64,000 nucleotides of DNA, taken from contig WHUX01000031.1 in NCBI GenBank assembly GCA_015179025.1, forward strand, positions 310,001 through 374,000, written 5' to 3'. The position numbers and the translations under genes are program-made. A model generated the notes under the pieces. That model was not told where the DNA came from, did no database searches, and saw nothing but the letters and a program-made list of their open reading frames with translations. This DNA is from Terfezia claveryi (taxonomy: Eukaryota > Ascomycota > Pezizomycetes > Pezizales > Pezizaceae). Each line of letters begins with the position of its first letter. The stretch's first letter is position 1. Shown here piece by piece: positions 23,088 to 31,261 of the stretch.

Positions 23088-23713
23088 CGTAATGACGGCT
23101 CTGGGGACAAGGCGACCAAGGGGTATGCTGGGGCAAGGGCAAGGCTAGGGTGACACTGACATAGGAATGCTACATGTGCGACTAGGGGAAAGGCTAGGAC
23201 GGGGGCAAGGGCGAGAGCAAGAGAGGCAGTGGGCAAGGGACACGAGACACGCGGAGGCAGTTGCCACATTTGTCGAAGGGAGGCAGCTGTGCTACAGAGC
23301 TATTCACGAGATAAGGGGGTGCACAAGGGAGGTGCACAAGCGCTGGGAGAAGCAAGGTCCTGTATTGGATATACAAGACATTGGATAGGGATCCAATGAC
23401 TGTACGAGGGACAGGAGCTATATATACATGATTTCGAGTCAGGGCAACGGAAGGAATAAGCTTCCCAAGATCCCTTATCTCAGAAGTCAAGCAAGGTAAT
23501 GATAACCCATCACCTGCAATTGCAGGTGATGATAAAGGCAACAATGTCAATAACCCATCACCTACGTAGCAGGTGATGCCAAGGGCAACAATAACAATAA
23601 CTCATTACCTGCGTCGCAGGTGATGCTAAGGGTAACAATAACAATAACCCATCAACGACACCCGAACAAGCCTGTTCGAGTGTCAAATCAAGACTAAGAA
23701 CATGGTTGTGACA
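23088..23713 (-). repeat. Gypsy 5' LTR
   Basis: 626 bp, same length as its partner. Its inner end has CGTAATG where the partner has TGTAATG. I could not assign a primer-binding site to a particular tRNA. Confidence 0.92.
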
Positions 23714-23718
23714 AATAC

Positions 23719-25162
23719 TATCAATCCTGCCTTTGATATCTTAGATCAAACAAATGACTAATAGTGCTCTTATAAAGATACTATTCTATCTCCTATTTAT
23801 AATAATGCATCAAACCAACTTCTTACAGAAATAGCTGCTATAGAACTATCTACTTATATCTCATTTCAAAAAACTACATGATCTCAAAGAGAGTCTAAGA
23901 AACCTAATTGGTATAGTAAAGGTAAAAGTTTAATTACTTAGGAACTGTTGACTTATAAGGCAGCTATGTTATCTTTTGATTTGAATAAATAGCAAGAAGC
24001 TATAATAATAGAATATCAATCAATTCAGGATGCTAATGTTTAGGAAATATATGATAAAAAGGATCTACCTACTGGTAGAAAAACTATCAATTCTTGTTGG
24101 GTTTTTATAGTGTAGTTGAATACTGATAGTTCAGTTGAATGCTATAAGGCAAGGTTTATTATCCAAGGCTATTCACAAATTGTTGGTATTAATTATTAAG
24201 AGATGTTTATACCAGTAACCCAATATGATTCTCTATGTCTTGTTATTGCTCTTGCTATGAACCTAGGCTTCTTCTTAAGCAATTTAATATTAAAACAGCA
24301 TTCTTAAATAGAGACTTGGAAGAAGAAATCTGGATGATACCCTCTCCAGGTATTGGTCTTAATAATAAGGTTCTTTTTCTTAAGAAAGCCTTCTATAGGT
24401 TGAAGTAAGTACCACTCAAATAGTATAAAAAACTATCATCTATACTTACTTCTATAGGGTTTAAACTGCTATACTTTGATCTATGTATTTTTATATATTT
24501 TAATAATGGTTGGAAGACTATTATTGTAGTATATATTGATGATTTAACTATTATTGGAGTCAGACAAGACCTTAACACTCTAGTAACTAGACTCAAAGCT
24601 TAGTTTACTATAATAGTTAAAGGTCCCTTTCACTGGTTACTTGAATTTGAAGTTCAGCAATCTTCAAAAGGCATCATACTCAAACAGCAGCTATATATTG
24701 ACTAATTGCTTGAATGCTTTAATATGCAAAATCTTAATCTAGTTAAAACATTACTGGATCCTTATATTAAACTCTTCAAAGTATTACCTGATGAACTTGA
24801 TATTGATACTACTCTCTATCAACAACAACTTGGGTTCCTCATTTATTTAGTCACCTGTACTCACTCTGATCTTGCTCATGCTGTCTTTGTACTCCCTTAG
24901 TTTTGATCATATCCTCTGGCATCTCATCATCAAGCTATTAAATGGGTATTTCGTTATCTTTCTGGAACTCATTCTTTTGGTCTCTCTTATTCCCACATGT
25001 CTAGTTCTTTGTCTCATTAGTTTTTCTGATGCTAGTTATAGTAATTGTTAGGATACCCAATGCTCATAGCAAGACTATTGTTTCCTATTAGGTTCCTGTC
25101 TTATTTCCTGGTGATCTAACAAACAGCATTCCATCTTAACCTCTACAACAGAAGCAGAATAC
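23719..25162 (+). pseudogene. Copia reverse transcriptase, degraded
   Basis: Continues the copia element after the gypsy insertion. Recognisable motifs are S-C-W-V-F (~24085), Y-K-A-R-F-I-I-Q-G-Y-S-Q (~24140), the catalytic box Y-I-D-D at 24532-24543, and L-G-F-L-I-Y-L-V-T-C-T-H-S-D (~24825). Stops (TAG, TAA, TGA) are frequent and the segment is AT-rich. Several substitutions from family residues are C-to-T or G-to-A, for example Arg to Cys in the E-C-Y-K-A-R motif. Confidence 0.85.
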
Positions 25163-25471
25163 ATGGCTCTCTCTGCAACTGCTAGACAGGTCAGCTGGTA
25201 TATCATTGAAATGAAGGAACTCAATATCAAGGTACCAGTTACCTTGAAGTGTGACAATACCGCTACCATAGACCTTTTCCACCATACTATCATTTCACAG
25301 CATTCAAAACACATCGACATACACTACCACTATGTCCGGGAATGCCTTCTGAACAACAAGTTTTCTATTGAATATATAGAAACTACTCAAAACCCAGCTG
25401 ATGTATTTACCAAGCCTTTGGATACTCAAAAACACACCAAGTTTACAAAACAACTCGGCTGTGCCGTCTGA
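25163..25471 (+). pseudogene. Copia RNase H and C-terminus (open)
   Basis: The frame opens again and runs to a TGA at 25469-25471. The typical copia RNase H signature T-T-E-A-E-Y-M-A-L begins just upstream at about 25142. K-C-D-N-T-A-T, R-E-C-L-L-N-N-K and N-P-A-D-V-F-T-K-P-L follow. The C-terminus abuts the polypurine tract TGAGAGAGAG (25469-25478) and the 3' LTR. In contrast to the RT, no stop occurs in this last segment. Confidence 0.85.
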
Positions 25472-25478
25472 GAGAGAG

Positions 25479-26012
25479 TGTTGGAATGCACATCCGGCAC
25501 ACCCGTTATCCAGCAAAAGGATTACCGCCGCCGGTAACCACTAACGCCGTCAACCACCGATATTGCCGAAACCACCACTTTTCAGCTGAACACAAGAGTC
25601 ATACTATTGTATACACAATCATCTTACATTCGTACATACGCAATCATTATTATTAATTATTTGCGTATGTTGGGTTGAGTCAAACTCTGGTTGCCACCCG
25701 GTTGTCGGTCGTCGCACATTTCCTTGATTCTTATTGGCCGATTAACACATCCCTGCGCTTGTCTTTTACCCTGAGTTTCCATGTATATAGACACCGCTCC
25801 GGACCTGTATTCTCGTCAATTAAGCAAGTCTTCAATTCGCCTCGTTCTCACTCGCATTGCTAGTTCTATTATCCACTTCGCGTTTTACCATCCGCTCCAG
25901 TAGGTTCATTACTAGAGAATCTGCTCACACCCGTGCTCGCTGCCGTTGCTGCTGCCGCCTCGCTAGAAACACTTCCGCTGCCTAACACGTTATCCCCACA
26001 TATCTTCTGTTA
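25479..26012 (+). repeat. Copia 3' LTR (534 bp)
   Basis: TGTTGGAATGCACATCC to CTTCTGTTA, followed by the target duplication GTAAC at 26013-26017. Confidence 0.92.
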
Positions 26013-26017
26013 GTAAC

Positions 26018-26590
26018 CCTTAGGCCGACCGGCTCTACCTAGCTCCCAGTTCAACTGCCGGCTACAGGAATGCCTTCCAATATGTTTTGCCGCTCATACA
26101 GTAGCCCTTTGAGTTTACACCCTGGGTTCATGGGGTGCCTCAGCTAGGCGTCGTGTAGGCCTAGTATTGGTTGCCCTCTTCCAATCCTGCTGAGAAGATT
26201 CCCGTAATGATGATCGGGAGTACTGGTACGCGATATACCTGGCTTCAGCACAAGTCATCTAGGTTCTTGATTCGCTCCATGCCAAGGTCCCCGGGTGAGA
26301 TACTGGCCCAAGTGGGGAGAACAGATGAGAGAAGAAGGAGGAAGTTTGTGAAGTCTAGGACTACCGGTAACCCTTTGGATGCGTATGGGGTCCGATGGAC
26401 TAAGCCCCAAAACTGACAATCAGGGGGATCGCGAATGGTCATGGAGGTCTCATTGCGCGAAGTAGCAGCCGATCCGCAGAAGATTGTGGAGGAAAGATGC
26501 CGGAGTACTCACCCAGGAATTGAAACCCTCTAACCTTTTGGAAGACTGACAGCTTTATGCCCAAGCCCATGTGCCCCAGCTTTCCCCACC
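26018..26590. other. Unassigned sequence
   Basis: Flank of the copia insertion. The longest frames are 81 codons (+, 26171-26416) and 65 codons (-), without recognised motifs. Confidence 0.3.
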
Positions 26591-26640
26591 ATTTTTTTTT
26601 TTTTTTTTATAGATACTTGTTACTCTTATTTCTTATCTCC
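26591..26640 (-). mobile_element. Probable LINE tail remnant
   Basis: An 18-T run (an A tail on the minus strand) followed by GATACTTGTTACTC, close to the (A)ATACT(C/T)(A/G)(T/A)TACTCC pattern at other LINE 3' ends. The stem-loops are missing or too decayed to see. Confidence 0.4.
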
Positions 26641-26665
26641 ATCAAGGGCGCTCTCCGGAGGACGC

Positions 26666-27779
26666 TGTGACAACTGACTCCAACCGTACTGACGGCCAAG
26701 CCCGCAGAGCCAAGCCCGCTCCCCCAATACTACCAATCCTTGGCAGACTCCCAAAAATCCTATATAAGTACCCCTCTTTCCTCCCAATCCTCCCTCCTTC
26801 TTCTCTCTTCAACCACATTATATCCAAGCGCTGAGGCCTTGATCTCTTCAACCACCTTATATTCTACGAGAGGCATGTGCCAACCAGACTACTTATAAGA
26901 CTACTTATATCCAAGCGCTGGGGCCTTGAGCCCTAATAGACACAACGTTCCCCTCTGCGAGGGGTAGCAACCAGACTACAACGTTCCCACCTCGTTACAG
27001 ACTGAAGCCACCCGCTATAGCTTACAATTGGTGCGCTGACAACTCAGTCTGGTTGGCATCCAAGGATTCTTATACTCACATGCAAAACCATCTAAACTCT
27101 TTTCTTTTGTTACCTTATTGAAACAAACTACGAGACTCCTTTTTTTGTCTAATGAACCAATATTCTATTTGAATTGAAGCTGACATTTAAGTTAGGGCCA
27201 AAAAAAAGGCCAACAAATATGCGAAATTAAAGTGACTGGTATACCAGTCTGGTTGGCACCTAACAACTCATTCACTCGGATTAAACCTGTCTAAACTCTT
27301 GAGCTACGGGGGAGATCGATATCGACGCCTTGGGAACAGTAACACCCCCAATGGCAACAATCACAATTCCTTATGATATGTTGTTTGACGCTGCGCATCC
27401 CAATGCCCAAGATATTGTTCTGACAGCGGCTGAGCTGTCAGACATTGCGACAACCATCTACCAGGGATTTTAGAGTGTTGTGGGGTGGGAATGAGGCTAG
27501 AGTGCAGTTTTTATTCTAATCAGCCATCTCTCTCTCAGAACTGCCCGAACTCCTAGGCCTTTCTAATCGATAATACTCTATTCAAACTATTCTCGCTTGA
27601 GGCAGACTTTCAAGTTGTGCTGAAAGGGGTCAACAAATACGCGGCAGTGAAGTTTAATGGAAAGGGGTGTCGTATGGGAATGGAGGAAGAAAGAGAACGG
27701 AACCTGCGCTATGAAGTTCATCACCTTGACGTTGGTGTGCAGGCTCCCTATATCAAATAGGGTCTAAGAAGAACTTCAC
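26666..27779 (+). mobile_element. Long member of the AGCCAAGCCCGCT repeat family
   Basis: Starts near TGTGACAACTG. It has tandem CCAAGCCCGCAGAG/CCAAGCCCGCTC units, a CTTGGCAGACTCCC box and a TATA-like CCTATATAAGTACCCC (~26759-26774). An LTR-like end CTTACA is followed by ATTGGTGCGCTG (27027-27038). The 3' block at 27655-27779 is shared with other copies and carries the conserved folded end. Two GTCTGGTTGGCA motifs fall inside. The long copy at 61287-63235 has the same order. Whether it is an LTR element or something else is open. Confidence 0.6.
27351..27473 (+). CDS. Small hypothetical frame inside the repeat
   Basis: 40 codons, MATITIPYDMLFDAAHPNAQ..., ending IYQGF and a TAG. It has a protein-like composition and sits between the 5' promoter-like block and the shared 3' block, where the long copy at 61287-63235 has a longer frame; I see no clear similarity between the two. 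It may be the start of a truncated gag-like protein. Low confidence. Confidence 0.2.
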   Translation: MATITIPYDMLFDAAHPNAQDIVLTAAELSDIATTIYQGF

Positions 27780-28143
27780 TGTATTTAAGTACATATTTCG
27801 TTGAAGATATAATTAAAAAACGATATTAATCTACGATTATTTATCAACCAGACCATGATATGCGATATTGCTGTGTTTACTCTTTCTCCAGCTCGGCCCA
27901 TTTAGAACCTCATTGGTTAGCTACCATAAACTCCTCGCGAACGTGGCCGCTGTGTTTCCCATTCAGACAGATCTCCGGTATGCAAACATGCGGTTCCGAG
28001 CCACCGTTTCTAGTCCCATAGTTTCAAAGGCCTCGCACAAGCCATTATTCAACCATAAATTAGGAGTATTTAGACTTTCCTGGGAAATCTCGATGTACTC
28101 GTAGTCTGGATCTCCAGGAGTCTATTGTGACAACCAGTGGTGC
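27780..28143. other. Unassigned AT-rich flank
   Basis: No gene. One 78-codon frame at 27868-28104 (+) lacks recognisable features. Confidence 0.3.
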
Positions 28144-28285
28144 TATTGATTTTTTGGTTTTTAAGTACCTATTACTCACATGTGGTCCAGATAGGGGACC
28201 ATGATGAGCCATCCGAGAAGCTGTTTGGGAGAGGGTGTTCAGCACTGAGGTAAGTTAATCTACCTAGTCCGTCGACTATGATAAA
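28144..28285 (-). mobile_element. Diverged LINE 3' end
   Basis: A T-rich stretch, then TACCTATTACTC, GGGGACCATGATGAGCCA and GAGGTAAGTTAATCT match the order seen in other minus-strand LINE tails. Stem-loop one is decayed. An insertion of about 25 bp separates the two halves. Confidence 0.6.
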
Positions 28286-28399
28286 TGTTACCGCGGAAGA
28301 AAACTTCCAGGAAATAAGAGAGAAAAATGGACTGTCATGATATAAGCATCAGACTTGATTCCTGGCTGTAAAAAGATATTCATAACAGAAAATCAATTA

Positions 28400-28503
28400 C
28401 AATCATGCCTAGCGTCTGAATCCACCCGGGCTTCCGGGTGGCTCGTCATGCGACCCTTAAGGTTGCACACATGAGTAATGAGTTCAAAAAAAAAAAAAAA
28501 AAA
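28400..28503 (+). mobile_element. LINE 3' end with poly(A)
   Basis: CTGAATCCACCCGG...CCGGGTGG (perfect 8-bp stem) is followed by a decayed second stem, GAGTAATGAGTTC and about 18 A. A relict of a minus-strand LINE ORF2 end (28508-28580, aagtaggcctcca...) follows immediately, so this tail was inserted into an older LINE. Confidence 0.75.
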
Positions 28504-28585
28504 AGTCTGTATAAATAACAGAAGTAGGCCTCCACGGTATCCTAATTTCCTCCAGTTCTCCATCCTCCTTTGTCCATTTCGCTCA
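28504..28585 (-). pseudogene. Fragment of LINE ORF2 C-terminus
   Basis: GAAGTAGGCCTCCACGG and CCTCCAGTTCTCCATCC match 31281-31340 of the intact LINE, with substitutions. No open frame survives. Confidence 0.5.
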
Positions 28586-28810
28586 ATCTAAGTATTCCCA
28601 AGTTACTGACCGAGGCTGAGTGTGATCTCTGATCAGTATTTGTGGGGCAATATATAACCTCTCTCTTCCTGGGCTTCACAATGGGCTCTGTCGGTACGGA
28701 GCCTGTAAAGGCGGAAAGGGCAGTCCTGTCCTGTTGAAGCGCACATTCATCCATTACACCCGGGTAATCCGTGCCGTCGCCACTCACACACGCAAGCACC
28801 TTACGTTCGC

Positions 28811-29605
28811 ACATACAGATGAACCTCATTACAAGCATATCGCCGGGGCCAGGTGAGGTATGCTTGTAACGAATATATTCTTATATTAAGGGAAAATAAT
28901 TACATATGGAAAGAAGGTAGCGCGGGCTTAAGAAGAGGTACGGAAAAAGACTATGAGTACTAGAAAACATGCGAAATAAGACTATGGGTACTAGATACAT
29001 AGAAATAATAGGAGGGATCAGGAAGAGGATGGAGGTTCCGGATGCAGAATGACCCAGGAAATCAGTAATCCTGCGCTGAGCATGGTGACGCCTGTGTTGA
29101 AGATTCAGAAGCTCAATGCGCTTTTCTCATGGTGGAGGCCAGTACTATTGCCTGTAGGTTCAGTTTGAAGTGAGAAGAGGAGCAATCTTTCGATGTGGGC
29201 TAGGGCTGCACAAGGTGTAGATGGAGGAGGTGTGATTCAAACCAGCGTTTGATATGTCGCCATGTGGACTTTAGGTTTAGAGATACACTCGGTAATCTGT
29301 AAGTATTCGCTTGCGTGTGGGACTTGTGCTCTGTTGTGCGGGCTTATTTGTTATCGATAAGCATACCTAATTAAGTAACAAGCATTCCTAATTGAGTAAC
29401 GCGCAACTCTTATTACAAGCATATGTATGGTGACTAAGCCAAAAAAATAAGAATATTCTTGTAATGAAAATATGCTTATTTACTATGGGGGAACACTTGA
29501 GGTATGCTTGTAACGAATATATGCTTGTATTAGGTATGCTTGTAATGAGGTTCATCTGTACGCAAGTATGGTTGTTAACTGTGGAGGGTGTTGTGCCAAC
29601 CAGAC
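28811..29605. mobile_element. MITE-like element, ACAAGCATA / TAGTCTGGTTGGCAC family
   Basis: An inverted pair CAGATGAACCTCATTACAAG (28817-28836) and its complement CTTGTAATGAGGTTCATCTG (29537-29556) bounds about 740 bp. The outer right end continues to GTGCCAACCAGACTA at 29591-29605. Internal blocks match the copy at 6229-6774. I could not find the matching outer left end. No coding frame. Confidence 0.65.
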
Positions 29606-29880
29606 TAGGTTGTCACCCGGATGCCACCTGGTTGTCAATCTGCAATTCCAGTATTTTCTTGCTTCTCATTGGCGGTATAATACATCCCTGCAAATTGTCT
29701 TACCCTGAATCTTCCTGTATAGACAAGGCTCCGGACACTGTATTTGTGTAACAGATTAAGCAAGTCTTCACCATATCGTTCTACTACCTAGACTGTACTC
29801 TCCGCGCTCTAGTGTCCACTCCGTGTGTTACAGTACCATTTCCGCTGCCTAATGGATAATTTCCCGTATCTTTTGTTATA
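29606..29880 (+). mobile_element. Decayed copia LTR, 5'-truncated
   Basis: The order GGTTGTCACCCGGATGCC, TCTCATTGGCGGTATAA, CATCCCTGC, TAGACAAGGCTCCGGACAC, TTAAGCAAGTCTTCA, TTCCGCTGCCTAA and TATCTTTTGTTA follows the LTR at 11169-11710, with heavy substitution. It starts inside the LTR, next to the MITE end at 29605. Confidence 0.75.
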
Positions 29881-29914
29881 CTCCATTTGATTCTTCTGAT
29901 CCGGAAACCTGTTC

Positions 29915-29943
29915 CTCACGAGTCACGAGTCACGAGTCACGAG
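29915..29943. repeat. Short GAGTCACGA microsatellite
   Basis: CACGAGT repeated three to four times. Confidence 0.7.
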
Positions 29944-29989
29944 ATTCGTTTGTATGCGGTATGGAGGATTCACGCATGCCCCATTTAGT

Positions 29990-30481
29990 AGGTGTTCGAT
30001 GGTAGAAGGCTACTTGGTCTAGGCATGATTCCAAAGCTGCTCTCCAGTCTGCCACTGGAATTCCTGTGTGGCGACGTACCCACGAGATGGCCGTATTCTG
30101 CTGTCTCAGTTCTCTATTTTTCAGAAGACTGCCGGTCTGAAGAGCGGGGCACCGACCTGCGGTGATTGTTTGGATGGCCGGCCGCCATGAAATCGGAGAT
30201 TATGGAGACTATTCCATGCCTTCGCTTCCTTTCAATGCTAGGATAATGGCCTGCCTTTCTGCATCAGCAGTGGTGGCTAAATTCCGGTGATAGCTCCCTA
30301 TTGTGTATGGTGGATTTCCTCAACGGTCTTGCGAATGGACTACCACTGCGCAGTCCGTCGATGACCAGTGTCGTCTGTATAATATACCTTCTATACCTCG
30401 TCCAGCATGTTTCCTAGGTTTCCTAGGTTGGATGCCCAGATCCCTTTTTCCTTGGACTCTCCTCAGCTGCATCGAGGGGGG
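29990..30481 (-). pseudogene. Relict LINE RNase H domain
   Basis: Read on the minus strand with frame changes: Y-Y-T-D-D-T-G-H (~30375), an A-E-R-Q-A-I-I-L-A-L-like stretch (~30250) and W-V-R-R-H-T-G-I-P (~30075). These correspond to the Y-T-D-G-T-G, G-E-L-F-A-M and W-V-R-G-H-L-G-I-P motifs of the intact LINE. The relict is closed by the poly-T of the next LINE tail at 30482. Confidence 0.65.
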
Positions 30482-30625
30482 CCTTTTTTTTTTTTGTAAA
30501 TACTCAATACTCCTATTCGATCTCAGTAATGGGACCATGAGGAGCCACCCGGAAACCCGGGTGGATCCAGGACAAGAGAAGTTTATCTGCCAGGTCCAGC
30601 GCCTATATACCGCAACATAATATGG
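30482..30625 (-). mobile_element. LINE 3' end, severely 5'-truncated
   Basis: A 13-14 T run, TAAATACTCAATACTCC, second stem (decayed), then CCACCCGGAAACCCGGGTGG at 30545-30564 (perfect 8-bp stem, 4-nt loop) and GGCGCCTATATACCGC. It lies inside the RNase H relict. No ORF2 sequence is recognised upstream. Confidence 0.8.
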
Positions 30626-30871
30626 GTATTCAAAACTAAAATAATTGACGGATTAAATGCAATCATGGTTTTGACACCAAATCCATTTAGGTTGTTATAA
30701 ATCCATTTGCTACACAAAAAAGATTTGGTGCAGTGCTACGCATCTCTAAAGTGAAATTCCCACACAAAGAACGGTGATTAAACGGGTTTTTAATCGCTCG
30801 TCATAATAAAACGTCAAGGTCACGTGTAGTCATGCCAAGATCATGAGGATGCCAAGATCGTGAGGACTCTT

Positions 30872-30937
30872 AGTTTTTTTTTTTTTTAGGGGACCACGAG
30901 AAGCAACCCGGTAGCCGTGGATTCAGGACGACTGCCA
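30872..30937 (-). mobile_element. 3' terminus of the older host LINE
   Basis: T-run, GGGGACCACGAGAAGC, a decayed first stem and GGATTC, ending in AGGACGACTGCCA. The sequence resumes at 38463 (GGTCCGGCGCCTATGTATCG) on the far side of the intact LINE, so both halves are one element. Confidence 0.9.
30925..30937. repeat. 13-bp target-site duplication of the intact LINE
   Basis: AGGACGACTGCCA is repeated at 38450-38462. The duplication flanks the A-tail on one side and the 5' end on the other. Confidence 0.95.
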
Positions 30938-30975
30938 TTTTTTTTTTTTTTTTTAAATACTTAATACTCCTATGC

Positions 30976-31019
30976 AGCTCCAACGTGGAGCTATGAGGAG
31001 CCACACGGAAGCCCGGTGG
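30976..31019 (-). other. Two 3'-terminal RNA stem-loops of the LINE
   Basis: AGCTCC/GGAGCT (30976-30992, 5-nt loop) lies next to the A tail. CCAC(C)GGG...GTGTGG (31001-31019) lies just upstream of it in transcript orientation. Other copies have the same fold with different bases. A role in recognition by the reverse transcriptase is inferred from stringent LINEs such as eel UnaL2. Confidence 0.7.
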
Positions 31020-31261
31020 ATTCAAGGGAGAGGCAAGTTAATCTGCCAATCCCACGCAAGAACTAAATACATATAACGGAGCGGGGCCCCCTGCTGTCAT
31101 TAACGGACTGGCCGAGGACTTGGGAGCCTGACTGAGCCTCACCCCCGATGGGCAGAACTGGAAGGACTGAACAAGAGGAATAACTAATGAACTTTTTTTT
31201 AAAAAAACAAAGGGAACTCGTGTATAAATGGGGACTCGTAGAACTGAAATTAAAGCTGAGC

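Larger units (their letters stand above)
17064..23713 (-). mobile_element. Ty3/gypsy chromovirus, full length but degraded
   Basis: Two 626-bp LTRs at 17064-17689 and 23088-23713, flanked by AATAC (17059-17063 and 23714-23718). On the minus strand the order is gag, protease, RT, RNase H, integrase, chromodomain, the gypsy order. The domains are traceable across almost the whole interior but broken by many TAG/TGA/TAA codons and at least one frameshift. A polypurine tract (AAAGATGGGATAG) abuts the 3' LTR at 17690-17702. LTRs differ at about 65 of 626 positions, mostly transitions. Confidence 0.95.
11169..26012 (+). mobile_element. Ty1/copia retrotransposon with three nested insertions
   Basis: Direct LTRs at 11169-11710 and 25479-26012 are flanked by GTAAC duplications. 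The internal order is gag, protease, integrase, reverse transcriptase, RNase H: the copia order, with integrase before RT. The reading frames are interrupted by a solo gypsy LTR (12526-13121), a TRIM-like element (14935-16725) and a complete gypsy element (17064-23713). Without these about 5.8 kb remains, normal for a copia element. Stops in integrase and RT make it non-autonomous. The gag and RNase H ends are open; the middle is AT-rich and full of stops. Confidence 0.93.

Noticed and set aside
27655..27779. Helitron 3' end
   Set aside because: There is a hairpin followed by CTAA, but the spacing is too short, and TC starts and AT insertion sites were not seen.
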